Shown: positions 10,779 to 20,673 of the stretch, piece after piece
Position numbering within the stretch: the first letter of the stretch is position 1
How the letters are laid out: every line of letters begins with the position of its first letter
From: Ichthyophis bannanicus
Lineage: Eukaryota; Chordata; Amphibia; Gymnophiona; Ichthyophiidae
Length of the DNA: 64,000 nucleotides
Direction of reading: 5' to 3'
Assembly: GCA_033557465.1 (NCBI GenBank)
Contig: CM066048.1
Span: 20,312,305 to 20,376,304 of the forward strand
The notes under the pieces: generated by a model
What the model was told of the DNA's origin: nothing
Databases searched by the model: none
What the model saw: the letters and a program-made list of their open reading frames with translations, nothing else
Translations under genes and position numbers: made by a program

Positions 10779-11109
10779 GAAAACCTGGAGCCAGGTGGCT
10801 AGTCTAATGCATGGGTTTATTTAGATTTGCCATTTCACCCCTAATTGGTAGCCAGGTGGTCACCCTATCAGAAGCAGCTCAGAGCAGCCCAAAATGTAGC
10901 GCAGGATATTCACACTTGAAGTTAATTTTGCCTCCCGGGGGCCCTGCACTGTTGAAGCTGCGGTTCATTGAGGTTCATTCTGTTCTTTTCTGTACGAGTG
11001 CTGCCATCTTGTGGCTGATGAGGAAAACACAATGGGCTCTATGCAAAAAAAAAAAAAAAAAAGCCGAGCGGGGCATATGCAAAGACTACCTGGGGCAGAA
11101 ACAGCCAAA

Positions 11110-11370
11110 GCACAACAGTAACCCCTGACAGCCCCACAAACTCAAAGAGCCGTCAGCACATTCCTTCACATGCAGGAAGAGCGGCACACACACATATAGA
11201 AAGCCAAGTTTAATAGTTAAATGCATGATGTCCAATTATGTATTTTTATGGGATAGTTATTGGAAGGGTGGTGTTCAAATGATCACAACTGTTGGGTGTA
11301 ACTATCAAAATCTCAGGGGAGGGGCATAAGGTTGAAAGTTTGCCTAGGGCACTCTGCATAACTCCTTTCA
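11110..11370 (+). mobile_element. hAT-like relative of the 5.5-kb element
   Basis: Shared blocks with 5520-5860 in the same order: GACAGC near the start, TGATGTCCAA, TTTTTATGG, GGTGGTGTTCAAATGAT, ACAACTG, GGGGAGGGG. Neither end could be defined. Confidence 0.4.
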
Positions 11371-11788
11371 ATATCAGGTTTAGCAATCATTATCACACAC
11401 AGTTTGGCCCCTGTTAAAACTAAAGAGCATGACTGAGGTCTTAGATTTAATTATTCACTTTCCTAGATGTGAATTCCATGCTAGAGGAGTTCTCATTAGG
11501 CTCAGCACTGCTATGTCATGGTTACCCCCGCCCCCCACCCCATTCCTATCTCCCCCCAACCCTTTGGCTTTTCTTGACCAAGCAGTCTGGGAGCCAATTC
11601 TCAGAGTATAAAGAAAGCTGTGTGGGAATACACAGAACCCTTTTAAAACTAGCTTGAGACAGGTTTAATTGCCACTTACTTCAATTTATATATTTATATC
11701 TCACCTTCTCAAAACAGTCTTTTCAGCAAAGCTGGTTTCACATATGGAGGCTTCCGGGAACTGCTACTGTATTCACTTCTTCCTACAT

Positions 11789-11982
11789 CAGAGGTTCCCA
11801 ACCCAGTCCTCGGGACACACCTAGCCGGTCAGGTTTTCAGGATAACCGCAATGAATATGCACAAGAGAGTTCTGCATGCAAGGGAGGCGGGGAATGCAGA
11901 TCTCTCTCATGCAGATTCATTGCGGTTATCCTGAAAACCTGACTGGCTAGGTGTGTCCCAAGGACTGGGTTGAAAACCCCTG
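11789..11982. mobile_element. Palindromic hAT-type MITE, copy 1
   Basis: 194 bp with inverted arms (CAGAGGTTCCCAACCCAGTC at one end, the complement of AGGACTGGGTTGAAAACCCC at the other). The arms continue through CAGGTTTTCAGGATAACCGC. A perfect 8-bp target duplication TCCTACAT lies at 11781-11788 and 11983-11990. The CAG...CTG termini and 8-bp duplication are hAT hallmarks. Further copies are at 30.3 and 50.1 kb. Confidence 0.85.
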
Positions 11983-12239
11983 TCCTACATGAATTACCAC
12001 AACATGGAGATTCCCATTCTTCATCAGCAAGCAAGCAAGAGGATGATGCAGTATCGTGTACTAGGCTTTGCACACAGGTTTGCTCAGCCTCTGCACACAA
12101 TTTTGTACGCTGCCAATTGCAGAAAGGGGTTTATTGCATGAGGTAACTGTGCACCAAGCCTTGAAGTAATTAGCTGTTCAGTGCAAAGGGAGAGAAGCGC
12201 GCAGAAGACTAGAGGGCTGGAATTTTAACCCAAGGTTTG

Positions 12240-12720
12240 AAGAGACATAAAGGGTTCGGGTCTGATTTTCAAAGGTATTTACACAGATCACTGCCCTAGT
12301 TACCCATGTAATTGCCTTAACAGGGAATTTTCGAAGGCACCTACACAGGTAGTGCCTGTGAAAATGTCCTGATTTGTCCCTTGCGTGTCCCGATGCTAAG
12401 CGATGAACATCGGGGTGTATCGGGGGCATTCAGGGTGATGCAGAGGTGGGCCGTGGTGCTACCCATGTAGCACTGATTTTCAATGCTACGTGGTTAGTGC
12501 TCTTCACCTTAAAGATAGGCAAGGGGAACCCTTGCCTATCTGTAAGGTGCCGGGGCTAACTATGTAGCATCGAAAATTGGTGCTACACGGCTAGTTTCTG
12601 CCACCTCCCAGCTGTGCAGCGATACCCAGATTTTTGATGCTGGGGCTGCAGATGACCCCAGCATGGAAAATCCAGGTTAGGTGGGAGGGGGCGGAGTATG
12701 CGCTAACGCGGTGTATAGCA
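12240..12720. repeat. Non-coding repeat containing a strong hairpin
   Basis: Arms 12506-12525 and 12529-12548 pair almost perfectly (ACCTTAAAGATAGGCAAGGG against CCCTTGCCTATCTGTAAGGT). Outer words such as ATGTAGCAC and GTGCTACA, and CTACGTGG, also recur inverted, so this may be a larger imperfect foldback element. Ends not defined. Confidence 0.5.
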
Positions 12721-13580
12721 CTGCCGAGATCAAGATCAGCCCCTTCGTTTATAGGTCTGTGGTCAGCGCTAGCGAGGAATTTATTCCAGTTTTCTTCTTT
12801 ATCTCGAGCGTACAGACCCCACAGCTTTCTTCTGGATTTGCTGAAGGGGAGAGGTGAAGAAAACGGCAGATGGGGAGCTGGAAGAATGTTGTGCACATGT
12901 GCCGGAAGACTCTCTGGCGCACAAACACTGATACAATTCAGAGCAGAATTTCTGTGCAGAATAGTCCTGCTGGCTGTGTGTGAGATACGTATAAAACAAG
13001 TGCTGAAAAGCTTTCCTTTGGGAACAAGATATAGCTGCTGCTAACACAGAGCTCTGTGCGCATGCGGCTGGCTTGCTCTTCGTTTTCAGCGCCGACTTTC
13101 TGCCCACAACTTATTTGCATGTTGCCTTTTTACATTGCAGAGCAAAATGTTTGCACTAGGCTTGCATTAGAAAACCCGGCGCTGAGCTTTAGGGCAGAAC
13201 TCCTGCACGAGTTCAAAGGTCCAGACAGACACTGAAACCTGAAATCTCACTCCTGCTTAGCTGGCAGCATGGGCCCTTCCTCACCTTTCTTGGGTCAATA
13301 AGCTATGGATTTGGTACACATTGCTTCTCCTCCAGGAACAAAGTGTAGGGTCCGATCCCTGAGCTATAGGGTTGCCAGATTTACCCAACAGGATGATCCA
13401 GTGCTGAGTTTACCCCATTGCATGGCCTTTGTCTATCTAGCTACCTTTCTGTCTGAAGAAGTGCCCAGCTCTGCAGCAGGGTGGCGACCCCATGCCAGCG
13501 TTCTGCACTGGTACTGCAGGGGTGTCAATGGAGAATCCACAGTTGGCACTACCATACCAGTCATAGTTTGTTTTCCTTTC

Positions 13581-13628
13581 TCTCCTTTTCAGGGAAGGAC
13601 GGACGCAGGCACCCGAGCCCCTCCAACG
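13581..13628 (+). other. Splice acceptor and 5' UTR of the LIM2-like gene
   Basis: A pyrimidine tract (TTTTCCTTTCTCTCCTTTTC) ends in AG at 13591-13592, giving 36 nt of leader before the ATG. An acceptor here means a non-coding first exon lies upstream, as in mammalian LIM2. I could not identify that exon or the promoter in 12.0-13.5 kb. Confidence 0.7.
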
Positions 13629-13803
13629 ATGCATGCTTTGATGGGAGGTGGGCTGGTATGTGCTGTCTCTGGCCTGGTCCTCCTCATTGTTGCCACAGCG
13701 ACTGACTTCTGGATGCAGTACCGCTACTCAGGCAGCCTGGGCAACCAGGGGCTGTGGAGGTTCTGCGTGGCTGGCAAATGCCACACCCACACCATCATCA
13801 TTG
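13629..13803 (+). CDS. LIM2: LIM2/MP20-like lens membrane protein, coding exon 1
   Basis: Encodes residues 1-58 and the first base of codon 59. LIM2 (MP20) is a four-pass membrane protein of lens fibre cells in the PMP22/EMP/claudin superfamily, involved in fibre-cell junctions. This exon gives membrane segment 1 (about residues 4-24: GGGLVCAVSGLVLLIVATAT), then WMQYR and the first extracellular loop with the family signature GLWRFC...C (W43, C46, C51). Trp43 is a reported C-mannosylation site in mammalian MP20. The start was chosen because the N-terminus aligns with mammalian LIM2 (MxxxMGGG) and lies 36 nt after an acceptor. Donor is G|GTAAAA at 13804. Reading through the donor, as an unspliced ORF does, would be an artefact. 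The other coding exons are at 30105, 37548 and 38651; the full product is 172 aa, about the length of human LIM2 (173). It may be a paralogue rather than the one-to-one orthologue. Confidence 0.93.
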
Positions 13804-14469
13804 GTAAAAGCTGCACTGTTTTTGATGCATGTAATGCTGTGTGTGTGCTGTTGAGTCAATGCTGACTCCTGGCCTCTGGGTGGCAAGATTAAAGAAAGAT
13901 ATAAGGCAATTACTCTTGTATGTGACATTCCACCATGATAGACAGGAAACGTTAACATTCATCCTCGAGAAATTCCAGGTCGTGCCACAGAGTCCTTGTT
14001 CTTCAAGTCCTAGAGACACTCATGACCTCCTATTCACCAGATGTGATTGGGCCTTGCTGGCAGTGATGTCAGAGCTGTGGCACGGCTGCTCGGGGGGGGG
14101 GGGGGTTTCAGGGGAATTACAAGAGAAGAAGCAGTAGATTGTATTTTAAACATTCCGACTTAACAATAGAGAGAAACATTTTTAAAATTCTGCTTAGAAC
14201 CTAGTGCTTACCGTTGCTTGCTATTGGGTTTGTGACTCCAGCAGCCTTTAGTCAGCGGTCAAGTGCTGTCATGCAGAGCTACTGGGATTTTTAATCCCTC
14301 TAGCCCTGTTTCTGTGCACCTTGGTGCTTGGCCAAAAGGCAAAGGTTGTAATGCTCTTTAGAGCCCAGTACCCAGGGCTGGCACCCTAACAGACTAATCC
14401 AGTTCTGGCTTGTTCCCATTGCGTCTCTGGATTTGTAGTTCCAATTTCACAGGCAAAGGCTGGAAACTA

Positions 14470-14880
14470 TAGGGGTGCAGCGATATTCCAAGTGCTTTAG
14501 TCAGTTGGCGGCCTGTTAACTGGTGAAAATGCAGTCATAACGATATGCAGCAACACTAACTGGTTAGTGCTGCTGGATATCTCCACAGACCGATGAAATA
14601 ACACCTGGTTAAACCCAGGGTGCTCTGTGGACAGAGTGGGGGGCAGCGATAGCTGCTGTCTGGTTGGCGGAGATATTCAGCCATTAAATGGATAGCATAA
14701 GCGCTTTAAGTTAGAGCAGGTGAATGGCTATCCAGCAAATAGCGGCATCGGTGGCCAGACAGCCCAGATATTTCACGGCAGAAACTGGGTATCTCTGCTA
14801 CCGAATATCCAGTTTTAGCTAAAGCAGCAGTGGCTAGGCGTTTTATTTTGCCTAGCCATTGCCACTGAATATGCCCCCGC
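14470..14880. repeat. Diverged dispersed repeat (copy 2)
   Basis: Shares words with 8690-9070 and 61790-62110 (GCGATATTCC, GGATATCTCC, GATATTCAGCC, AATATCCAG). Non-coding. Ends unresolved. Confidence 0.35.
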
Positions 14881-15248
14881 TTCCCCAAAGGTTCGTGGAT
14901 GCACTGGGAAAATAAACCCAGAACTGCATCATTCTTTCAGGGTTGACCTGGGTTAGGGAGCATCCCTAATGTGTGCTGCAGAATGACATCCGGGACTTCC
15001 TGCACCCCAGGACCCTATCCTAGCCAGCCCAGGGGAAGGAGCCAGGTCGGGAACTCAACCTGGGTCTACTGTCCAGCAGTGCACAGCTCCTGCCGTCACT
15101 GGGCCTTGGTCGCTGCAGCAAAATGTGTAAATAATACAAAGCGTTACTGTTACAGTACTTCCATGCAGAGAGGATACAGGGTAAACATTGAATCCAGGGG
15201 CAGAACAGAGAGTGGATGCTGCTGGTTGCCTGGGACAACTGCACAGGG

Positions 15249-16057
15249 CAATGGTTTCCAAACTGGGGGTCGGGACTGCAAATGGGGTCACATCATCGGT
15301 GGATGGGGTCACAGAAACATGACATTTCCCCTTCTCTCTGAACTTTCACTGTGACCTAGGCCGAGTCACCAGTCAGCATGTGACCTGTGAGCCAGTGAAC
15401 ATTCATAGGCCCTTCCCCCCTCCTGGGTAAGCTTCCTGTTACACTGGAAACCCATGCTGAGTTCTGGGGTCTGTAAGCACACACTGCATACTGATGCAAG
15501 GGACCAGGGCCGGCCCGTCTACTAGGCAAACTAGGCAGTCACCTAGGGCAGCAGACCCTGGTGGGCAGTATCACTACCCTAGCCCCCAGGAAGCGGCAGC
15601 TGAACTGCTACTTCAGCACCGTGGTGAGCTTTAAAACACCTGCGCACATGCACACAGTTCCGACCTGCAGCTCCTGCCCTCCCTCCAACAAAGTTGCATT
15701 GGAGTAGGGGGGGGCAGGAGCGGCATGCTGTAAGTGCACATGCGTGTGGGCGCTCTAAGGCCTGATGCAGTGCTGAAGCGGCAGTTCAGCCGCTGCTGCT
15801 TCAGTGCAAAGGAGGGTGGCATGGCCGTCTGGAAGGAGATACGGTCTTTTTGGGGGGGGGGCAATAGCACAAACCCTCATGCTGCCACTGCAAGGGACCC
15901 TGTGCTGACTGCTGCCACTGCTTCCTGCTTTAGATGAGGGGAGGGAGGGGAAGGATGCTGGAGACCTGCCACTTTGACGTCATCATCATCTGGGGGGCCA
16001 CGTGAATTTTCAGTTGATAAAATGGGGTCATACGGGATACAAGTTTGAAAAGCTCTG
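15249..16057. mobile_element. hAT-like element split by a second hAT element
   Basis: Outer ends CAATGGTTTCCAAACT and (reverse complement) CAGAGCTTTTCAAACT are typical Charlie-like hAT termini. The flanks GCACAGGG (15241-15248) and GCAAAGGG (16058-16065) agree at 7 of 8 bases. Both arms contain GGGGTCA words. The element at 15505-15890 sits inside it. Confidence 0.75.
15505..15890. mobile_element. Nested non-autonomous hAT element
   Basis: Starts CAGGGCCGGCCCGTCTACTA, ends ...GCTGCCACTG, and is flanked by a perfect 8-bp duplication CAAGGGAC (15497-15504 and 15891-15898). The first 15 bases equal those of the 2.8-kb element at 23339. No transposase. Confidence 0.85.
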
Positions 16058-16719
16058 GCAAAGGGGCTTCAGTCACAACACCTGGGACATAAGGAGTCAG
16101 TGTCTGTCTTATTTATGCAAAATGATCAGTTTAAATCAAGCTGTTCCAAGAAGGGGATATTACTAGCTGGGTGTTACTAGATGTGTGTTGCAATAATACA
16201 AGAGGGTGTGAACAGAATACAATGGATCGCATGTGAGTGTGTGACGGACAGCTGATGTCTGTGTGTGCATGAAGCTAGCCCTCTGTTATAGGTCATACTG
16301 GTAAGCTCTATTTACTCTACTTCAAAGGCAATTATTATCTGGCCAATAGATGGCAGGAGCATCTTTGAGGGAGTTTGTTGGGTATGAAATAGCAGCTGAT
16401 ATAGCCCAAAAAGATTTCAGCTCCAGGGAGATGTAAATCACAGCAACTAGGCTAAGGGTGCAACTTCTAAAAATTAAAAATTGTCCAGTCAGCCCTTCCT
16501 CTCCACTCCAAACCCCTCCTTTGACCTCCCCCCCCCCCCTTATACCTTCTCCCACAGGCCTTCTTGAAGCAGGGATAGGATCGAGGCTCAATCATGGAGA
16601 CAGCAGTAAGAGACTATGAAAGAGCACAAACCAAGGACTGAGTCAGCATCTGCTCTGCTTCTCAGTCCTGCCTCTCACAGGGACCCAAGAAGAGAGTAAG
16701 GCCGGCCTAGGGCCTTGAA
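16058..16719. other. Unassigned sequence
   Basis: No gene or repeat recognised. A poly-C run lies at about 16530-16539. Confidence 0.3.
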
Positions 16720-17462
16720 GCAGAGTGTACACTGCTTCAGTCCTGAGCCCCCCTCGGGAACTCTGCTCTTCTGGCAAATTGCTTCTATCTGTGCCCTTCT
16801 CTTCTATTGTTAACTCCAGACTTCGATCCTTTCACCTTGCTGTTCCTTATGCCGAGAACAAACTATCTGAGTCTGTACATCAGGTGCCTTCTCTGACCCT
16901 TTTCAAATCCAGGCTGAAAACTCACCTCTTCAAGGCTGCTTTTGGATCTTGACTCACCTGATCTTGTTTCTTTACCATTCCTTCTAGATGTATCCCATGT
17001 CTACATGGAGTGGAGGAGTGGCCTAGTGGTTGGGGCAAGGTACTTCAGGCCGGAAGGTCGGGGGTTCAAATCCCACTAGAGGACAGCAACCTTGGGCTGG
17101 AAGGACTGGGGTTTCTAGACCCACAGGTGCTCCTTGTGGTCTTGGGCAAGCCACTTAACCCTCCATAGCCCATGTTCCCTGTAAATAGTTAATATGGTTA
17201 TCCAAGTTGAGATCCCTGTTATTTGTAATTACGGTGCAATCCCCCACTGTAAAATACCTTGATGTTCCATGTAAACTGCACTGATATCAAAATAGCGTTG
17301 TATATAAGAGAAATAAATAAATAATAATAATACACCTTCTGTGTTGTCTGTCTTGCCTAGATTGTAAGCTCTGATGAGCAGGGACCATCTCTTACATGTT
17401 TGTGCAGAGCTGTGTACATCTTGTAGCGCTATACAAATGCTCAGTATTAGTAGTAGTAGTAA
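16720..17462 (+). mobile_element. L2 LINE 3' end, split by a SINE
   Basis: The last codons of an L2 ORF2 (FKSRLKTHLFKAAFGS, about 16900-16950) are followed by L2 3' sequence. This resumes at 17336 after the SINE with GATTGTAAGCTCTGATGAGC, AGGGACC..., and an AGTAGTAGTAG tail. Same family as the minus-strand L2 at 22.8-29.9 kb. The reverse-transcriptase catalytic part is missing. Confidence 0.8.
17006..17335 (+). mobile_element. MIR-like tRNA-derived SINE with L2-type tail
   Basis: The head has TGGCCTAGTGGTTGGGGC (A box) and GGGGTTCAAATCCC (B box). The core has CTTGGGCAAGCCACTTAACC, which is the MIR/CORE-SINE core. The tail has TAAACTGCACTGAT..., TATATAAGAG and AATAAATAAATAATAATAA, shared with L2-type LINE ends. 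It would be transcribed by RNA polymerase III and mobilised by an L2 reverse transcriptase. Confidence 0.8.
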
Positions 17463-17848
17463 AGCCCTCACACCTTCGCAACCTGTTACTGTTGACACCG
17501 TCACAGTTAAGAACATAAGAACATAAGATATGCCATACTGGATCAGACCAAGGTCCATCAAGCCCAGTATTCTGTTTCCAACAGTGGCCAATCTAGGTCA
17601 TTTGTACCTAGCAGTTTCCCCAGGGACACAGGTTCCACAATGCTTGTATTGGTTCAAGCATTGATATCCTGGGTCCCTTCTTAATAATGGCTTATGGACC
17701 TTTCCTCCAGGAACTTGTCCAAACCTTTTTTAAACCCAGCTACACTAACAGCCTTTACTACATCCTCCGGTAACAAATTCCAGAGTTTGATTACACGTTG
17801 AGTGAAAAAATATTTTCTTATTAGTCTTAAATAGTTTACCCTGTAGCT

Positions 17849-20638
17849 TCATTGCATGTCCCTAGTCTTTCTATATTCTGATAAGGTAAACAATCGATCT
17901 ACGTTTACCCGTTCCACTCCGCTCATTAATTTATAGACTTCTATCATATCTCCCCTCAGCCGTCTCTTTTCCGGGTTAAAGAGCCCTAACCTTTTTAGCC
18001 TTTCTTCATAGGAGTATCCTTCCATCCCCTTTACCATTTTGGTGGCTCTTCTCTGAACCTTTTCTAATAACTCTATATCCTTTTTAAGATACGGCGACCA
18101 GAATTGCACACAATATTCAAGGTGCGGTCTCACCATGGAACGATAGAGAGGCATTATAATATCCTTTGTTTTATTTTCCATTCCTTTCCTTATCATACCT
18201 AACATTCTATTTGCTCTCTTGGCCGCCGCTGTACACTGGGCCGAGGGTTTTAACATGGTATCCACAATGACGCCTAAATCTTTTTCCTGGGTGGTGGTTC
18301 CTAATGTGGAACCTTGCATCGTGTAACCATAGTTTGGGTTGTTCTTCCCTAGGTGCATAACCTTGCACTTGTCCACATTAAATTTCATCTGCCATTTTGA
18401 TGCCCAGTCTTCCAATTTATCAAGATCCTCTTGCAATTTTCCACAATCCTCTTGGGTTTTAACAACTTTAAATAGTTTTGTGTCATCTGCAAATTTGATA
18501 ACCTCACTCGTTATTCCACTTTCCAGGTCATTTATGAATATGTCAAAAAGCAGCGGACCCAGCACAGATCCCTGGGGTACACCACTATTCACCTTTCTCC
18601 ATTGGGAAAATTGGCCATTTAGCCCTACCCTCTGCTTTCTATCTTTTAACCAGTTCCTGATCCACAATAGTACACTGCCTCCTATCCCATGACTCTTTAG
18701 TTTTGCCAAACGTCTCTCATGAGGGACCTTGTCAAAGGCTTTCTGAAAGTCCAGATACACAATATCAACTGACTCACCTTTGTCCACCTGATTATTCACT
18801 CCTTCAAAAAAACATAACAGATTAGTAAGACAAGATCTTCCTTGTCTAAAGCCATGTTGGCTGTCTCTCATTAGTTCATGACTATCTACATGCTGAGTAA
18901 TTTTATTCTTTATAATGGTTTCTATCATTTTTCCCGGTATTGACGTCAGGCTCACCGGTCTGTAGTTTCCCAGATCACCCCTGGAACCCTTTTTAAAAAT
19001 TGGTGTTACATTGGCGATCCTCCAATCTTCAGGTATTAGAGATGATTTTAATGATAGTTCACAGATTACTAATAGCAGGTCTGCAATCTCATATTTCAGT
19101 TCTTTCAATACCCTTGGATGTATACCATCCGGCCCAGGTGATTTGCTACTCTTCAGCTTATCTAATAGTTGTAATACATCTTCTCGATGTATCGATATTT
19201 CCTTCAATTCTTCTGCACCTTTAAATACCACTTCAGTCATGGGTAACATCCCTACATCTTCCTCAGTAAAGACTGAAGCAAAGAATTTGTTCAGTCTCTC
19301 TGCTATCGCCTTGTCGCCTCTTAGTGCTCCTTTAACCCCTTTATCATCTAATGGACCAACTGACTCTCTCACAAGTTTTTTGCTACGAATGTACTTGAAA
19401 AGGTCTTTACTTTGCGTTTTTGCTTCTGCAGCAAGCTTCTTCTCAAATTCTCCCTTTGCCTGCCTTATCAATGCCTTGCATTTGACTTGCCAGTGCTTGT
19501 GCTGTTTCCAGGTTTCGTCGTTTGGCTCTTTTTTCCATTTCCTGAAAGATGCTTTTTTGGCAACAACAGCCTCTCTGACCTCAACTTTAAACCATGCTGG
19601 CAGTTTTTTGGACTTCTTTCCACTTTTCTTAAAGCGTGGAATACAGCTGGTCTGGGCTTCCAAGATAGTATTTTTCAACAACAGCCAAGCCTGATGTACG
19701 TCTTTAACCTTTGCAACTGCTCCTTTTAGTTTTTTCTTGACTGTTTTCCTCATTTTATCATAGTCTCCCTTTCGAAAGTTAAAAGGTAGTACTGTGGATT
19801 TCCTTACTATCCCTCCTCCACTAATTAAATCAAAGGCGATCATGCTATGATCACTATTGCCAAGTGGCCCCAACAACCTTATCTCTTGCACTAGATCTGG
19901 TGTTCCACTAAGGATTAGGTCTAATATGGCTTCCCCTCTGGTCGGTTCATGAACCAGCTGCTCCAAGAAGCAGTCATTTATTTCATCTAGGAACTTTATC
20001 TCCCTAGCATGTCCTGACGTGACACTGACCCAGTCGATACCGGGGTAGTTGAAATCACCCATTATTATTACTGTGCTGTAACTTTTGTTAGCTTCCTTGA
20101 TTTCTTTGAGCATTTCATCATCCATTTGGTCATTCTGGCCAGGCGCTCGATAGTACACCCCCACTGCCATTGCCTTCCCCCTTTTACATGGAATTTCAAT
20201 CCATATAGATTCTACAGCAGATTTTGTTTCTTGCAAAACTTTAATCCTTTCTGACTCAATGCCCTCTCTAACATAGAGAGCAACCCCTCCACCAATTTGA
20301 TCAGCTCTATCATTACGATATAGTTTGTACCCAGGTATCACAGTGTCCCACTGGTTGTCATCCTTCCACCATGTCTCTGATATTCCAATCATATCTAACC
20401 TTTCATTTAGTGCTATATATTCTAACTCTCCCATCTTATTTTTTAGGCTTCTAGCATTTGCATACAAGCATTTTAGAGAATGTATTTTATCCATATTAAT
20501 TTGTCTGTTAGACATGAGTAATTTGGGATCTTTAAGCTCTGTCTGCTCCATACTTGAGGGCATTTGGGCTACTTTACTCTTTTGTGGAACCTCTCTGCTT
20601 TTGGTAGTATCCTTCAAAGATACATTCTTCCGAACCAT
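17849..20638 (-). CDS. CR1 ORF2: endonuclease and reverse transcriptase
   Basis: A 929-aa protein. The APE endonuclease occupies about 55-280: YANARSLKNK, GISETWW (catalytic Glu), GGGVALYVREGIES, IIMGDFNYPGIDW, LDLILSG, GNSDHSMIAFDL. The reverse transcriptase covers about 480-780: PIFKKGSRGDLGNYRPVSL, QHGFRQGRSCLTN, VYLDFQKAFDKVPHE (first Asp), [23 protein letters not shown] (FADD catalytic pair), FNVDKCKVMHLG. A C-terminal region follows. It nicks target DNA and copies the element RNA. The frame ends early at SEYRKTRDMQ. The copies at 58.7 and 60.2 kb continue for some 60 more residues because they have CCCC where this copy has CCC (about 17858), so a 1-bp deletion removed the C-terminus. 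Confidence 0.92.
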   Translation of the reverse strand: MVRKNVSLKDTTKSREVPQKSKVAQMPSSMEQTELKDPKLLMSNRQINMDKIHSLKCLYANARSLKNKMGELEYIALNERLDMIGISETWWKDDNQWDTVIPGYKLYRNDRADQIGGGVALYVREGIESERIKVLQETKSAVESIWIEIPCKRGKAMAVGVYYRAPGQNDQMDDEMLKEIKEANKSYSTVIIMGDFNYPGIDWVSVTSGHAREIKFLDEINDCFLEQLVHEPTRGEAILDLILSGTPDLVQEIRLLGPLGNSDHSMIAFDLISGGGIVRKSTVLPFNFRKGDYDKMRKTVKKKLKGAVAKVKDVHQAWLLLKNTILEAQTSCIPRFKKSGKKSKKLPAWFKVEVREAVVAKKASFRKWKKEPNDETWKQHKHWQVKCKALIRQAKGEFEKKLAAEAKTQSKDLFKYIRSKKLVRESVGPLDDKGVKGALRGDKAIAERLNKFFASVFTEEDVGMLPMTEVVFKGAEELKEISIHREDVLQLLDKLKSSKSPGPDGIHPRVLKELKYEIADLLLVICELSLKSSLIPEDWRIANVTPIFKKGSRGDLGNYRPVSLTSIPGKMIETIIKNKITQHVDSHELMRDSQHGFRQGRSCLTNLLCFFEGVNNQVDKGESVDIVYLDFQKAFDKVPHERRLAKLKSHGIGGSVLLWIRNWLKDRKQRVGLNGQFSQWRKVNSGVPQGSVLGPLLFDIFINDLESGITSEVIKFADDTKLFKVVKTQEDCGKLQEDLDKLEDWASKWQMKFNVDKCKVMHLGKNNPNYGYTMQGSTLGTTTQEKDLGVIVDTMLKPSAQCTAAAKRANRMLGMIRKGMENKTKDIIMPLYRSMVRPHLEYCVQFWSPYLKKDIELLEKVQRRATKMVKGMEGYSYEERLKRLGLFNPEKRRLRGDMIEVYKLMSGVERVNVDRLFTLSEYRKTRDMQ

Positions 20639-20673
20639 CTGCTCTTGGGCGACTGTCGGCTTTCCCCTAATAT

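Noticed and set aside
13305..13865. 186-codon frame covering LIM2 exon 1 with extra N- and C-terminal residues
   Set aside because: The extra parts come from the upstream intron, the 5' UTR and the downstream intron. The acceptor at 13592 and donor at 13804 and family alignment define the true exon.
19011..19694. 227-codon plus-strand frame
   Set aside because: Antisense shadow of CR1 ORF2.
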